Source: Lunularia cruciata (lineage: Eukaryota; Streptophyta; Marchantiopsida; Lunulariales; Lunulariaceae). From it: a DNA stretch of 64,000 nucleotides. The notes below the pieces were generated by a model, which was not told the origin of the DNA, did no database searches, and saw nothing but the letters and a program-made list of their open reading frames with translations. Within the stretch, counting starts at the first letter, position 1. The number at the start of each line of letters is the position of its first letter. Both the position numbers and the translations under genes were made by a program. Below, one piece after another: positions 22,666 through 32,862 of the stretch. The stretch lies in NCBI GenBank assembly GCA_948567375.1, contig OX419761.1, positions 54,004,501 to 54,068,500 on the forward strand, read 5' to 3'.

Positions 22666-23221
22666 TGTCATGTGTATATACATTGCTACACAACATACAT
22701 CGTTGTCAACATCATACACTATAGAAGCACAACTCACACATAAGTCATACATAGACTCTAAAGTGCCATAATCAATTAGATTGTTTACAACTCTCAAATA
22801 CACTCAACTCAGATCAATACTTCATCTGTCACTCTATAAATTGCCAACAACTAGGTATTGATTACAGTCAAGCCACATCCACTCTAGCTAAGAGAATCCA
22901 AGTCACGCTTGCCGACCTCTGTCCACCATAGCCAAGAACTCAAAGGCTCAACATTAGAGAAGTGAGCTCTCTGGAACTGTACTTCAAAAGTATACCCTTG
23001 GACTCAAGCTAGGTCTGAAACCCTAACAGTCCCACTGACGGCACACACGATGGTGCAAATGGTGCAAAGTGACGGTGGGCACCACCGTGAAGTCAGTACC
23101 TCGAACAAAAAATCTGACTGTCGTAAAGTAGTCTATGAGAAATTGTTGAAATAACTCTAACTACTATCATTGGAACTCCAATGATCGAGCAATCTAGATG
23201 CAATAATACAACGGCATGATA
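22666..23221 (-). repeat. A1 3' LTR
   Basis: 556 bp bounded by TGTCATG and GGCATGATA. It consists of a 109-bp block (22,666-22,774) and a body that matches the 5' LTR and the solo LTR at 12,779. Its left edge carries the TCAA target duplication. Confidence 0.75.
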
Positions 23222-23223
23222 GT

Positions 23224-23332
23224 TGTCATGCGTATATACATCGCTACACAACATACATTGTTGTCAACATCATACACTATAGAAGCATAACTCATACATA
23301 AGTCATACATAGACTCTAAAGTGCCATAATCA
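23224..23332 (-). repeat. Extra copy of the 109-bp LTR end block
   Basis: The block TGTCATGCGTATATAC through GTGCCATAATCA is repeated just inside the 3' LTR, between it and the CCCCCCT tract. The same extra copy is present in A2 (about 55,391-55,497) and probably in A3. The CCCCCCT tract (AGGGGGG in element sense) resembles a polypurine tract. Confidence 0.65.
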
Positions 23333-23496
23333 CCCCCCTAGTTGGTGGTTAGGTCCCTCTAACTCCAGATAACCATCTACTCCAAGTATACCCTATGATA
23401 GGCAAAGATCAGGAGGCCAGGTGCTATGGAGCTCCATCGTTAGTTGCTTGTTTGCAATCTATACTATATAAAGAATGAACTAGCTATAGTTCAAGT

Positions 23497-23631
23497 ACAT
23501 CTGGGACATAACCACTGTCTCTGAGGAACCACCATGAGGGGAGGAGTCATACATGCCATATGCCATCCTCTCGAACAACTATCACACACTAACATAGTAG
23601 TAGCTCCACCAGAAGAGCCACACAACATACA
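23497..23631 (-). other. PHD finger (C4HC3) at the C-terminus of the A1 integrase
   Basis: All eight zinc ligands are present in canonical spacing: CMLC, 11 residues, CDSC, 4 residues, H, 2 residues, C, 14 residues, CPRC, one residue from the stop. The conserved Trp before the His (RGWH), the TPPL turn and the Trp two residues before the last Cys pair (QWLCPRC) are also present. PHD fingers generally bind histone H3 tails. Here it would be expected to guide integration or hold the integrase on chromatin; that is inference. Confidence 0.88.
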
Positions 23632-24332
23632 CCTCAAGCCTGCACATACAAGTGCCAAGCTTGGATCTATAGTACCGCCAATGTTGGGAGGTGGCATGTG
23701 CACAATTGTGCACATGATCCTTCCAAACAACACTATCATGTCCTTCCAACACAAGGACTCCAGATGGCAAAACCTCACGCACTCTCAAGATAGTGCGACT
23801 TGTCAAAACATCAAGTGTTGTTGGTGCTGCATGTTATAGATATACATAGTCACCTGGATGAAATTGACAAATCAAGGGTCCATAACTTCCTCCTTGAATG
23901 GTAGCATAGCGTAAAGTATCTGTATGCTGAGCAATCACTAAGTTCTCAAAGGCCATCAACATCACTCTCTAAAAGATCTTTGCCCATTGAGAACATGCGC
24001 TCACCCATACATTTGGATCATCCAAGTCCAAGACTACAATAGCATCTTGACAAATGGTTGCAGGTAAATCTAGATCTTGTCCATAGAGTAGAAAGTACGG
24101 AGAGAAGGGTGCTAAGGAGGCTTGCCGGCTGAACCGATAGCCCATGGCCAACCAAGGTAATTAGAGATACCAATCTCCCAAGTGGTCTCTTTGCAAACCA
24201 TACTTTTGCAATCCTCTCTTCATTGTCTAAACCACTCTCTCTACTAAGCCATGTGCCTAAGGGTGATATCGGGAGGTAGTACAATGATCAATCAAAGCCT
24301 TGTCACACAAGACCTAAAACTCCCCCAAGAAC

Positions 24333-25068
24333 TGTAATACTAAGGGTTAGCCATATGATCTAGATGTGAAATCTGGTTTGGTAACATCTAGAATGATGTT
24401 ATACATGATGTTCAAAATAGATCAGATAGAAGTATCACCAAAAGAGTACTTCTACTAATAGGGCAAAAATTGAAATAGACGTGAGAACCTTAGAACCAAT
24501 AGCTAGACATATGCTTTAAAGGTGGGAATTGGTTTGGTAACATCTAGAAGGATGTTACACATGATGGACTAAACAGATCAGAAAGAGGTATCACCAAAAG
24601 GGGACTTCTACTAATAGAGTAGGAACCAAAATATGCCTGAAATCTTTGAAGGCAATTTCGGAGGCCTAAACGGATGAATTAGGCCTCGAAAATGTGCAGA
24701 TCCCCCCCCCAACAAAGGAAAGGTTGGCCTTCCCTCCCCCTTGCTTTGTCTTGTCAAGAGCTTTCCAATGGTACCTTAATGTGATTCTGAGATTCCTTCA
24801 AGACGATTCCCTAAAAGATTCCCTCCGGTCAAAGCTTGTTTGACCAACCAGATAGGACCTAGACCAGACAAGTCACCCATCCAAGTAAGTAATCCAAGGG
24901 TGGAGCTTGCTGACATGTCACCTATCTGTGTCCCTAATCCTATGGTGGAGCTTCCTTGGAGGAGATCCTCTTTGTCTATATAATAAAGAGAAGGTGCTCC
25001 CTTGGGGCATCGAATGTTTGAGTGCGCAATTTGTGTTTTCTCTCTTCTCTTGTCCTCGGAGCATTACA
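24333..25068 (+). mobile_element. Solo LTR D1 inserted in the A1 integrase
   Basis: 736 bp starting TGTAATAC and ending GCATTACA, flanked by a perfect 5-bp target duplication AGAAC (24,328-24,332 and 25,069-25,073). The undisturbed target is seen in A2 (about 56,495-56,510). An internal ~158-bp direct duplication starts near 24,371 and 24,529 (GGTTTGGTAACATCTAGAA). A TATA-like TCTATATAATAAAG lies at about 24,976. No internal region remains, so LTR-LTR recombination removed the body. Confidence 0.9.
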
Positions 25069-25493
25069 AGAACTCTGTACCCTGATCAGTCAAAACCTCA
25101 ATTGGTGCACCAAAATGACTAAGAACTGGATCCAAGAATGAGTAAGTTGTCCCATCACTAGACTTGTCAGGAAGTGCCACCAACTCAATCCACTTGGAGA
25201 AGTGCTCTAACCATCACCAAAACATACCAATGATGTCTCACAATCAACAATAAAGGTCCAATAAAGTCCAAACTCCAATAGTAACCCAATCCCATGATAG
25301 GTAATGGGTGTAATTGTGGTGTAGGAGCATTGAATGATGCTCTAACTCAGTCACAAACCACACATCTGGCAACAAACTATTGTACCTTGGTCTGCGTATT
25401 GCACCACCAATAATGACTATAGAGTAAGCTATATGTACTATTTACTCCAAAATGTCCTAGCTCCTCATGAGCATGATGGACCAACTATGGTCT

Positions 25494-27141
25494 CTAAGAT
25501 GGAAGTGGTACTACTCGCACTCTACCATCCTCCCATACATGCAAAAGGTGTTTGCCCTCCAATCTGAACCGTCTGGCTCGTTGAAGAACACAATCTCTCT
25601 CCTTGGCCCCAACTATGCCACCCACAACACCAATGCACAGATAGTCCATCACTAAGACATCATCATGAATGTCTCGCTGAACTGTACCAATATCTTCACT
25701 CTTTGTATCTATGACCTTAATAACTCCTCTTGTATGCGCTATGAGAGAAACCACCAAAGCCTCTGAAAATATACACAAAAAGGCCGATGCATGCCAAACT
25801 GGCACCATCACCTCATCTATCTCACCATGCCAACATCCTCCAGTCTGATCTTGCTGGCTGGAACATAGGTTTCTACTCAACCCATTTGCATCACGGTTCA
25901 CCACTCCAGGTCTGTGAACAACTGTGAAATCATAATCCTGTAAAATCAAAGCTCATCATGCAAGCTTCCTTGAAAGCTTGTCAGACTCCGTCAACCACTT
26001 CAGCGGCTGATGATCATTGATGAGAGTGAAGGGGTTACCAAATAGATAACATCAGAAATGTGTTATTGCCCAAACTGCTGCCAAGCACTCTCCCTCATAT
26101 AAATTATACTTTATCTCCGTTGAATTTTTGGAGCGACTAGCATAAGCCACCACAAACTCCTATAAATAGGAGCAAATGCCAACCTCTCCTTGAGCTCTAC
26201 AAAAACTCTCTCTTGCTCATCTCTCCAACACCACTCCTGTGTAAGCTTGGTCAGCTTGGTCAAGGCCTTGGCAATAGCACTAAATCCTCTAACACAACGG
26301 CGATAGAAGTTTGCCAACCAAGAAATGCTTGCACTTTGCTCACATCCATAGGCCGTGGAATATGCACAATAGCCTCCACTTTGGTCTGCTGAACACCAAG
26401 TCCTTTGGGGTAGATAGTGTGACCCAAATACTCAACCTACTCATGGAAGAACCTACACTTCCCAAGATGTAATTTGAGTCCATGAGATCTCAACCTCTCA
26501 AGCACCTCCAACAATTGTCTCTCATGCTCCTCCACAATAGTGTTATAGACCAAAATGTCATCAATATAGCACCAAGCAAAATCCAATCCAGCTAGGATCT
26601 TATCCATGACCCTCTATAACTCAATAGGAGCATTCTTTAACCCAAAAGGTAAGAACATCCATTGATATAACACATCTTTGCCGTGAGGATCAATAGCCCA
26701 GAATGCTATCTTGGACTTATCTTCCTCTCTAATCGGCAATTGATGATATCCTACTTGAAGATCCAAAATACTGCAGACCTTTGCATGCCCAATTGCATCA
26801 AAAATCTCCTCCGGTGTAGGCATGGCATACCAATCAGCCTTGGTCTATCGGTTGATAGGATGGTAATCTCCACACATCTGCCTATTTGTGTAGTTGTCAT
26901 GCATATCCTTCTTGGCTGGCATCACTGTCATTGATGCATACTCTCCATGTGAGATGTCCACCAAACTAGCCTCAAAAAGGTCGCTACTCCGGCTTTGAAT
27001 CAATGTCCTCCCCATATCACTATATCGATAAGGACGTAGGAAAACTGGTGTATCGCTAGTCAGCTCAATCCGTATACCAGGTCCCTTTAGGGCACCCAAA
27101 TCCTTCATATTGAAGGCAAAACAACTCGTGTGGCTCCTCAA
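25494..27141 (-). pseudogene. A1 reverse transcriptase and RNase H
   Basis: Minus-strand frames give, in order, FLRPYRYSDMGRTLI, YASMTVMPAKKD, MPTPEEIFDAIGHAKVCSILD, LPFGLKNAPIEL and the catalytic CYIDDILVY. These are followed by the connection (VEYLGHTIYP, VQQTKVEAI) and the end of RNase H with the DYDFTVVHRPGVVNRDANGL block. Stops occur after NPIN and APIEL, and the RNase H region is frameshifted near 26,110. The order and motifs are those of Ty3/gypsy pol. Confidence 0.85.
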
Positions 27142-27539
27142 GAACCTCCAAACCCTCTATCTTTCCTCTCTAGTAAGCTTGGGTCCAAGATCTGGCTCCC
27201 AAGTATCCTTTGTAATTGTCGTAGGAGTGGAAGACATACTAACTGGCTGCTACATTGGGCCCTTGGGAGCAATAGTGTCATACCCTCGACCACTAGGGGG
27301 CCCAACCGCTATGTGAAGAACTCCTTCCACTTTGGCTGCAAGCTCCACATGTCCTCTAGCTGCATCCCAAGTAGACCAAGGGTGTAATCCAAGTAGCCCA
27401 CGCTCACCTGGATGGACTCCAAGTAGACCACTCTTCCTAGTAGCTACTGTTTATGTCCCAAGAATACCATGTCCACTCGGTCCATCGCCTCCAACATGTG
27501 CCTGAATTGTCTCGATAGGCACATGGCTCACAAGTGTCC

Positions 27540-28707
27540 GAGTGGTGATGCCTATCAAGCGCATCCTATGCTACTTTGCCAAGCTAAGGCTCATAATCTA
27601 GGTCAAACAATTTAGATCCATAGCCTGACTTAATACCTGATGCCTCTAACACTATTGGAACAATGGTAATACCAATGTGAAACCCATCTCCCACTCTCTC
27701 TCTCATCGGCATTGGGCTCCACCAACTATTGTAATTGTGAGTCCCAAACAAGTCCAAGTCCTCCCTCTCAAAAAGCATGAGAGCCTAAGAAACTCATGAG
27801 TGCGGGAAATACGGCTCTAGGCTATCCAACTAGGTTCACCACTACCATAGATGACCTATCAGCCACTACCATTTTTTGAGACTAACGTCCAACATCCACT
27901 ATATCATCAACAAGGATGTGGTCAAGTCATTGAATCCCATCATAATCACATTGTAAAACCTCTCTAGGTAAGAGGTTTGTCCACCAAAGACAAAGACAAT
28001 GAGCCTGTGATCCCAGTCTAGCTGTATCTAACAATATAGCAGGTCCTATCCAAGAATGGACTTGATGTGTACTTGCGACCACTGGTGCAAGAATCACCCA
28101 TCAAAGGAATGTTCTCTAAAAGGTAAGTTGGAGAAACGGACGGATGAACTTGGAGATGTCATAGTATCCGTAACATCTCCCAAAACACACCAGAACAAGG
28201 ATCCTAAAGACCCAAACCTCAACTAGTACGTGTATGTCCTTGACATGGCCATCCAGAAATCACCAACTGAATAGGCCCATGTCTCTCCAAATCATGCACT
28301 CCTAGTAAGGAAATGTTTGTTGGTAGGGCTTTTTGGTAACCTTTGACTATTGACATCGGTAATAACTCTGGATACCGATAGGCTAAGTGTGCCACATGAT
28401 GTAGAGAGACTTGCCTAGTAGTCTCATCTCTCTCTACATACAAGTACCTCTCTACTCGTATGCCCGCCTGTAATACCGCAGCTAGTCCGGTGCTAATCTC
28501 ATTGAACAACTCCAATAGACATATCTCCTCTATTAGATACTCCCAAGCAATGAGTGTGGTATCCAAAGGTGTCAAAGTAATTGACTCTAGAGGCTCATCC
28601 TCACACTCATCTCTTGATGGTACAAAGGCTCCACTCCAAGCCTGTTGCACCAACTGATTTGCATGCTGGTGCAATGCCTCCTTTGAACTCCACAATGGAA
28701 CATCCAA
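27540..28707 (-). pseudogene. C5 cytosine DNA methyltransferase domain of element A1
   Basis: Frame 28,707-28,219 holds motif I as LLELFNEISTGLAAVLQAG (28,486-28,518; SAM-binding loop), a YLYVERD strand, and catalytic motif IV as LVISGWPCQGHTR, with the nucleophile Cys at 28,243-28,245. After a TGA at 28,219 the text continues: HLQ-type residues, then motif VI as TYLLENIPLMGD (Glu-Asn at 28,111-28,116), the motif VIII region (frameshifted here), a THNYNSWW-type segment (27,730) and motif X (QAMDLNCL) near 27,610. Motifs run I, IV, VI, VIII, X in canonical order, unlike the circularly permuted plant DRM enzymes. The family methylates cytosine C5 using SAM. It lies between protease and RT in the same polyprotein, and this copy is dead. 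Confidence 0.85.
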
Positions 28708-28719
28708 GGTGGATGGAAT

Positions 28720-29731
28720 AATCCCACTCGTACTCCAAATGAGTTATCTCCTCTTGTACTAGAGTATCCTCTGCATGGGTGTTCCCCTCCAACAAGTCAC
28801 CAGGCCAAGTAACTGCACCATTGAAAGCTAAAATTGATGTTGCCATGGTCCCAGACTGTAGTGAGCCAAGACTGCCACTACTGAAGCGTACTAGTAGGCG
28901 ACATATCCGTCCCTCACCAGACTGCCAACCTGGTCTAAAGGAGGAGGTTGTCTCCTCCCAATAGTCAATACTGAAACCCATGGGGTATAACATTGCTTCC
29001 CCAACTAGCACATCATATGACTCAACTAGTGTCACAATAGCTTAAGCTCTCACCACAAAGCTATCAGTCGGATGACCAGGCTGAACTTGGACAACAAGCT
29101 CCCCACGTATGATGTACTGTGTTGAACCACCACCTAGAGATGTCTAGATCTGAAATGGACACCTCTCCACATCGATCTTCCGTAACTCCGGACCAACTAC
29201 TACAGCCTTCTCCAACATAAGGGGTTGTGCACCAGAGTCTAACAAGACTCTTTGTGATGTATAGACCTTCCCTGAAGGTCCTACCAAACAGAAAATCCCC
29301 CTCTGGTTATCCAATAGGAAAACACCAAGTATGAACCGTGCTCTCTCAAAGGCCGGTCTAGCTGGCAACTCCTCAAGTCTAGCCGCTGTTGCTTGCCATA
29401 AGCCACTGGTCTTTGAATGGATCCCATGCTCCTCAACCAAGTCAGCTCCACTACCAACCACCTCTACTCTAGTAGTAGGAACCACATCATCCCTACTCTC
29501 ACAAAGCATGGCAGCTAACCGGAACATTGGGGTTGGATCAACTCCCAATGTAAACATATCATTGGCTAAAAACAAAGAGCACCGCATACTCAATTGAGCC
29601 GCCCCCAACATCATGCTAGACTCAGTTTGTGTAGTAGTAGATAGTTGACTAATAGGTAGTCCATCATGCACTCCATCACCACCTACCACACCTGCATTGG
29701 GATGTCTAGGAACCATGGATGTCGTCTGCAA
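28720..29731 (-). pseudogene. A1 retropepsin and linker
   Basis: Frame 29,731-29,144 ends with a retroviral-type aspartic protease active site, VLLDSGAQPLML (Asp-Ser-Gly at 29,231-29,239), followed by KAVVVGPELRKIDVERCPFQI-like strands. The next frame (29,035-28,607) contains YDVLVGEAMLYPMGF and DYW, a protease C-terminal strand set, before the methyltransferase. A stop separates the two frames. The enzyme would cleave the Gag-Pol precursor. Confidence 0.75.
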
Positions 29732-29853
29732 TGCCTTAGATAGTGTGAAAGATTGGGGAAGTCTGACCTGTCTCCCAACCTCTCTTCTTTATGGGTCCAA
29801 CTCCATTGATGCTCCTCTAGGCTCTGGAGCACGTACTGCACTCCTAGTCATTG

Positions 29854-31455
29854 CTACAGATGCATCCACATGAGCTGCTCTGCACATGAAGTCCAAAGCA
29901 TCTCTATCACTAACATATGAGGTGGAAGCCTCAGCACCCGAATCTGATCTCCTCTAAGAAATGGCCATACTAGCCAATCTCTGCTCCAACTGCTCAATCC
30001 GAGTAGCCATAGTTGTATCAAAAGTAAGGGCAGGTATTGCACCTCTACTAGGTGTAGATCCTCTACCACCACCTCTACCACCTCGTCCTCCATGAATTGG
30101 AGCTCGTCTACTAATCGCCATATCAACCCTACCACTCCGTAACTCCGGGTATAGGTCAAAGCATCGGTCACTAGTGTGACCAAAACTGTGGCAATGCTCA
30201 CACCGCCTCTGTGTTGGCTGTGATGCACCAAAGGTATCAGGTTGTTGCCCTCTCTCCTATGGTGAGGTCCACCACAAGTTCAACAAGCAACACCACTACT
30301 CACTAGCTACTACTGACCCAAAAATGAAGGTAAGGGTCTAGCTCCACTAAGCCCTCCACTTGCTCCATAGGATCTGCCCTGTCCACCCTGTCCTCAAAAA
30401 TCAACAAGGTGTGGTCCACTCTGCTGCACTCTAGAAGAAGTCACAGCCGTGGATGAGCGCTCCCTACCAAATCCATATGTCACCACTCTCTCCTCTACCA
30501 TGTTGAGCTCAATATGCTCAACCAAACCAAAGACCACTGCCAAAGTATGCAAAGTAGCCTATAACAACGTAGTATCATGAACTCTACGTCGTAATTCTCT
30601 GTCCAATATCCCATACCAAAACTAGATTGCTTGGGTCTCAGTAACTCCTTGAGTGAAACTAATTAGCTGCCTCATGCGAGTGTATGCCTTGCATAGGCTC
30701 TCTCCAGCCTTCTGTTGGAACTCTTGCAAGCTCCTCAACTTGTCAATTTGCATTCCTTGGTAGTTCTACCTCAAACACAGGAAGAACTCCACCATGGAGT
30801 TAAACCTTGATACCACACCACCTCCTGCTACGGTACCTCCACTTGTCGTAACACTATCTCCAGCTAGTGCACCTCCAATAGTTCCACCAACACTACTCGA
30901 GCTAGAACTCGTAGGTACAGCCAATCTACTCTTGGCCACCAAACCTGAAATGATAGAGATATAGTTTGGAGACCAATACTGTCTCCATAACTCAATCTCC
31001 TCCAAATGAGCTCTCCTAAACTCATGGTAGTCATCCATCGGTGGACCTTCCAAATGCTGAAACAACTCCTTCTATGCCATGAAGGGTGTAAAAAAAGTCG
31101 GGTTCAACATATGTTGTAGATCACACCAACTATCAAACTCCTAGATGAAGTCATCCAACTCAATGGTGCACATTGTACCAGAGTAATGCTTAGGGCCTTT
31201 GGAAGCCCCATAAATCTAGTCCATGTCACACAACAATGGTGCGTACACACCAAGTGCACTCTCAACTGAATCAGCATCTATGTCAAACTCCAACTCAAAG
31301 TCAATCTCCTCCATCACTAGGACCTGAGATATAGGCTGGTACCAAGTGCTACTCTGAGTAAACCCATTGTGTATTGCAAGGCTAACTCCTCTAGAATCCT
31401 CAACGAACTTTGTCGTGACAAAGTAATCACAATTGCAACTACAAATCGGAGCCAC
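29854..31455 (-). pseudogene. A1 Gag with zinc knuckles
   Basis: Minus-strand frames give FQHLEGPPMDDYHEFRRAH (31,065), a Ser/Gly-rich linker, a capsid-like helical part (LRSLQEFQQKAGESL, YTRMRQLI, LDRELRRRVHD) and a nucleocapsid. The nucleocapsid has a degenerate first knuckle (CGGPHHRRE) and an intact second one, CEHCHSFGHTSDRC, at about 30,165-30,206 (C-x2-C-x4-H-x4-C). A Gly/Arg-rich stretch follows. Several stops interrupt the frame. Confidence 0.75.
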
Positions 31456-31977
31456 AAACTACAACCGCAAGTTGCAACCACAAGTACCCCACCAAGAGCC
31501 AATACCAACTAAGCACCCCCCACTAATGTAACTCTAACCGAGATAACTACACTAGGAGAAAGGGCAACATGTAACTTGCCATCACAACATGCACTCTCAC
31601 GGTCTGCATGTCATCACTTCCTACCTCACCAAAGAGAAACAAAGATAGTTTGATTGGTCATTGCTCCAGCTTCACTACCAAGAGCACACTAGAGCACCAA
31701 CGCTCAAAATTCAAAGCACCTGACACAAATGTGGTGCACAAACAAGAAGTAGAGAATGGAGGGGGTCCAATCACAAGAAATCTAAACAAAAACCCTCCAT
31801 CTCATAAAACAACATGGGACTAACTCTACCACCATTTGGCATTTGACATAAGAGAAGTTTGTATCTAAGTCCTAAGCTACCAAGATCACCAAGAATGAGA
31901 TCAAACTGCCTCTCGTAGCCAAAGCTACAAGTGTATAGATAACAATGGCACAATCACTATGACAACAAGTGAGAGTA

Positions 31978-32045
31978 GACCAGTTGGCTAGGGCACCAGT
32001 CTAGGAACAAGAGATCTAGAGGTCAAACCCTATTGCCACCCCACT
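31978..32045 (+). other. tRNA-like segment in the A1 leader
   Basis: AGTTGGCTAGGGCACCAG resembles a pol III A box and D arm, and GAGGTCAAACCCTATTGCC resembles a T arm and B box, spaced about as in a tRNA. A clean acceptor stem is not evident. It could be a tRNA pseudogene, the head of a SINE, or chance. Confidence 0.25.
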
Positions 32046-32410
32046 AACTCTTCACTCAAGCCAAATTGAAAACATGGGTTTTTCTAAATCACAAATGCAA
32101 GAGAATAGCTTCCCAAATCTACCTTCAATTTTACTTTCTAAGCCCAACTCGCAACAAATTGGTCCTGCCTTCACCTCTTGAGCTCAAAATCACAACCACT
32201 ACTCAAAAATTGCTTCTTTTGTACTAAAAAATTGGCCACCACTTCTGCACACCGTTTGCCTTATTGCCAAATCTGCATCAATTGAACGAGCTTATGCACA
32301 CTAGGGAAAAATTGAACTTCAATTGAGCTACCAACGATCCACTAAGCTTGGAGATTCCACCAACACTCAAGGTTCTTACACCCTATTTCCTCTTGACTTC
32401 ACTTCTCTGA

Positions 32411-32862
32411 TGTAATCAGATTGTTTACTACTCTCAAATACACTCAACTTAGATCAATACTTGATCTATCACTCTATAAATTGCCAACAACTGGGCACTG
32501 ATTACATTTAAGCCACACCCACTTTAGCTAAGAGAATCCAAGTGACACTCGTGGGCCTCTGTCCACCATAGCCAAGAACTCAAAGGCTCAACATCAGAGA
32601 AATGAGCTCTCTAGAGTTGCACTTTGAAAGTATACCCTTGAACTTGAGCTAGGTCTGAAACCCTAACGGTCTCGCTGATGGCACACTTGACGGTGCAAAC
32701 GGTGCAAAGTGATGGTAAGCCCCACCGTGAAGTCAGTACCCCAAACACAAAATCTGAGAGTCAAAAATTAGTCTCTAAGAAACTACTAAAATAACTCTTA
32801 CTACCATCATGGGAACTCTAGTGTCCGAGCAATCTAGATGCAACACTACAAATGGCGTGACA
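32411..32862 (-). repeat. A1 5' LTR (lacking the 109-bp block)
   Basis: It aligns with the 3' LTR body from GATTGTTTAC to GGCGTGACA. The 109-bp terminal block present in the 3' LTR and in the solo LTR is missing at the inner end (TGTAATCAGATTG at 32,411), and no clear primer binding site follows. The outer edge carries the TCAA target duplication. Confidence 0.75.

Larger units (their letters stand above)
23491..25500 (-). pseudogene. A1 integrase with C-terminal PHD finger
   Basis: Reading on the minus strand: an HHCC region (HAHEELGHFG, then a C-x2-C in ARCVVCD), the core starting LDFIGPL near 25.25 kb, the interrupted catalytic core, a post-core region (ILRVREVLPSGVLVLEGHD, at about 23,740-23,790) and the PHD finger ending at the stop at 23,491. 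A family-D solo LTR splits the core. The equivalent A2 frame (56,206-55,688) is uninterrupted from the integrase C-terminus into the PHD finger, which shows the two belong to one polypeptide. The integrase would insert the cDNA into chromatin in the nucleus. Confidence 0.75.
22666..32862 (-). mobile_element. Ty3/gypsy element A1 encoding a DNA methyltransferase and a PHD finger
   Basis: A 10.2-kb element inserted in element E, between the RT and RNase H coding parts. Outer ends are TGTCATG (22,666) and GTGACA (32,862), flanked by a TCAA target duplication (22,662-22,665 and 32,863-32,866), possibly 5 bp. Coding order on the minus strand: Gag (31.4-30.1 kb), retropepsin (29.7-29.1), cytosine methyltransferase (28.7-27.5), RT (27.1-26.4), RNase H (26.3-25.9), integrase (25.8-23.7), PHD finger (23.6-23.5). 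A family-D solo LTR interrupts the integrase. Stops and frameshifts are scattered throughout, so the copy cannot act on its own. The methyltransferase sits between protease and RT, and the PHD finger occupies the place of the chromodomain in chromoviruses. Confidence 0.85.
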
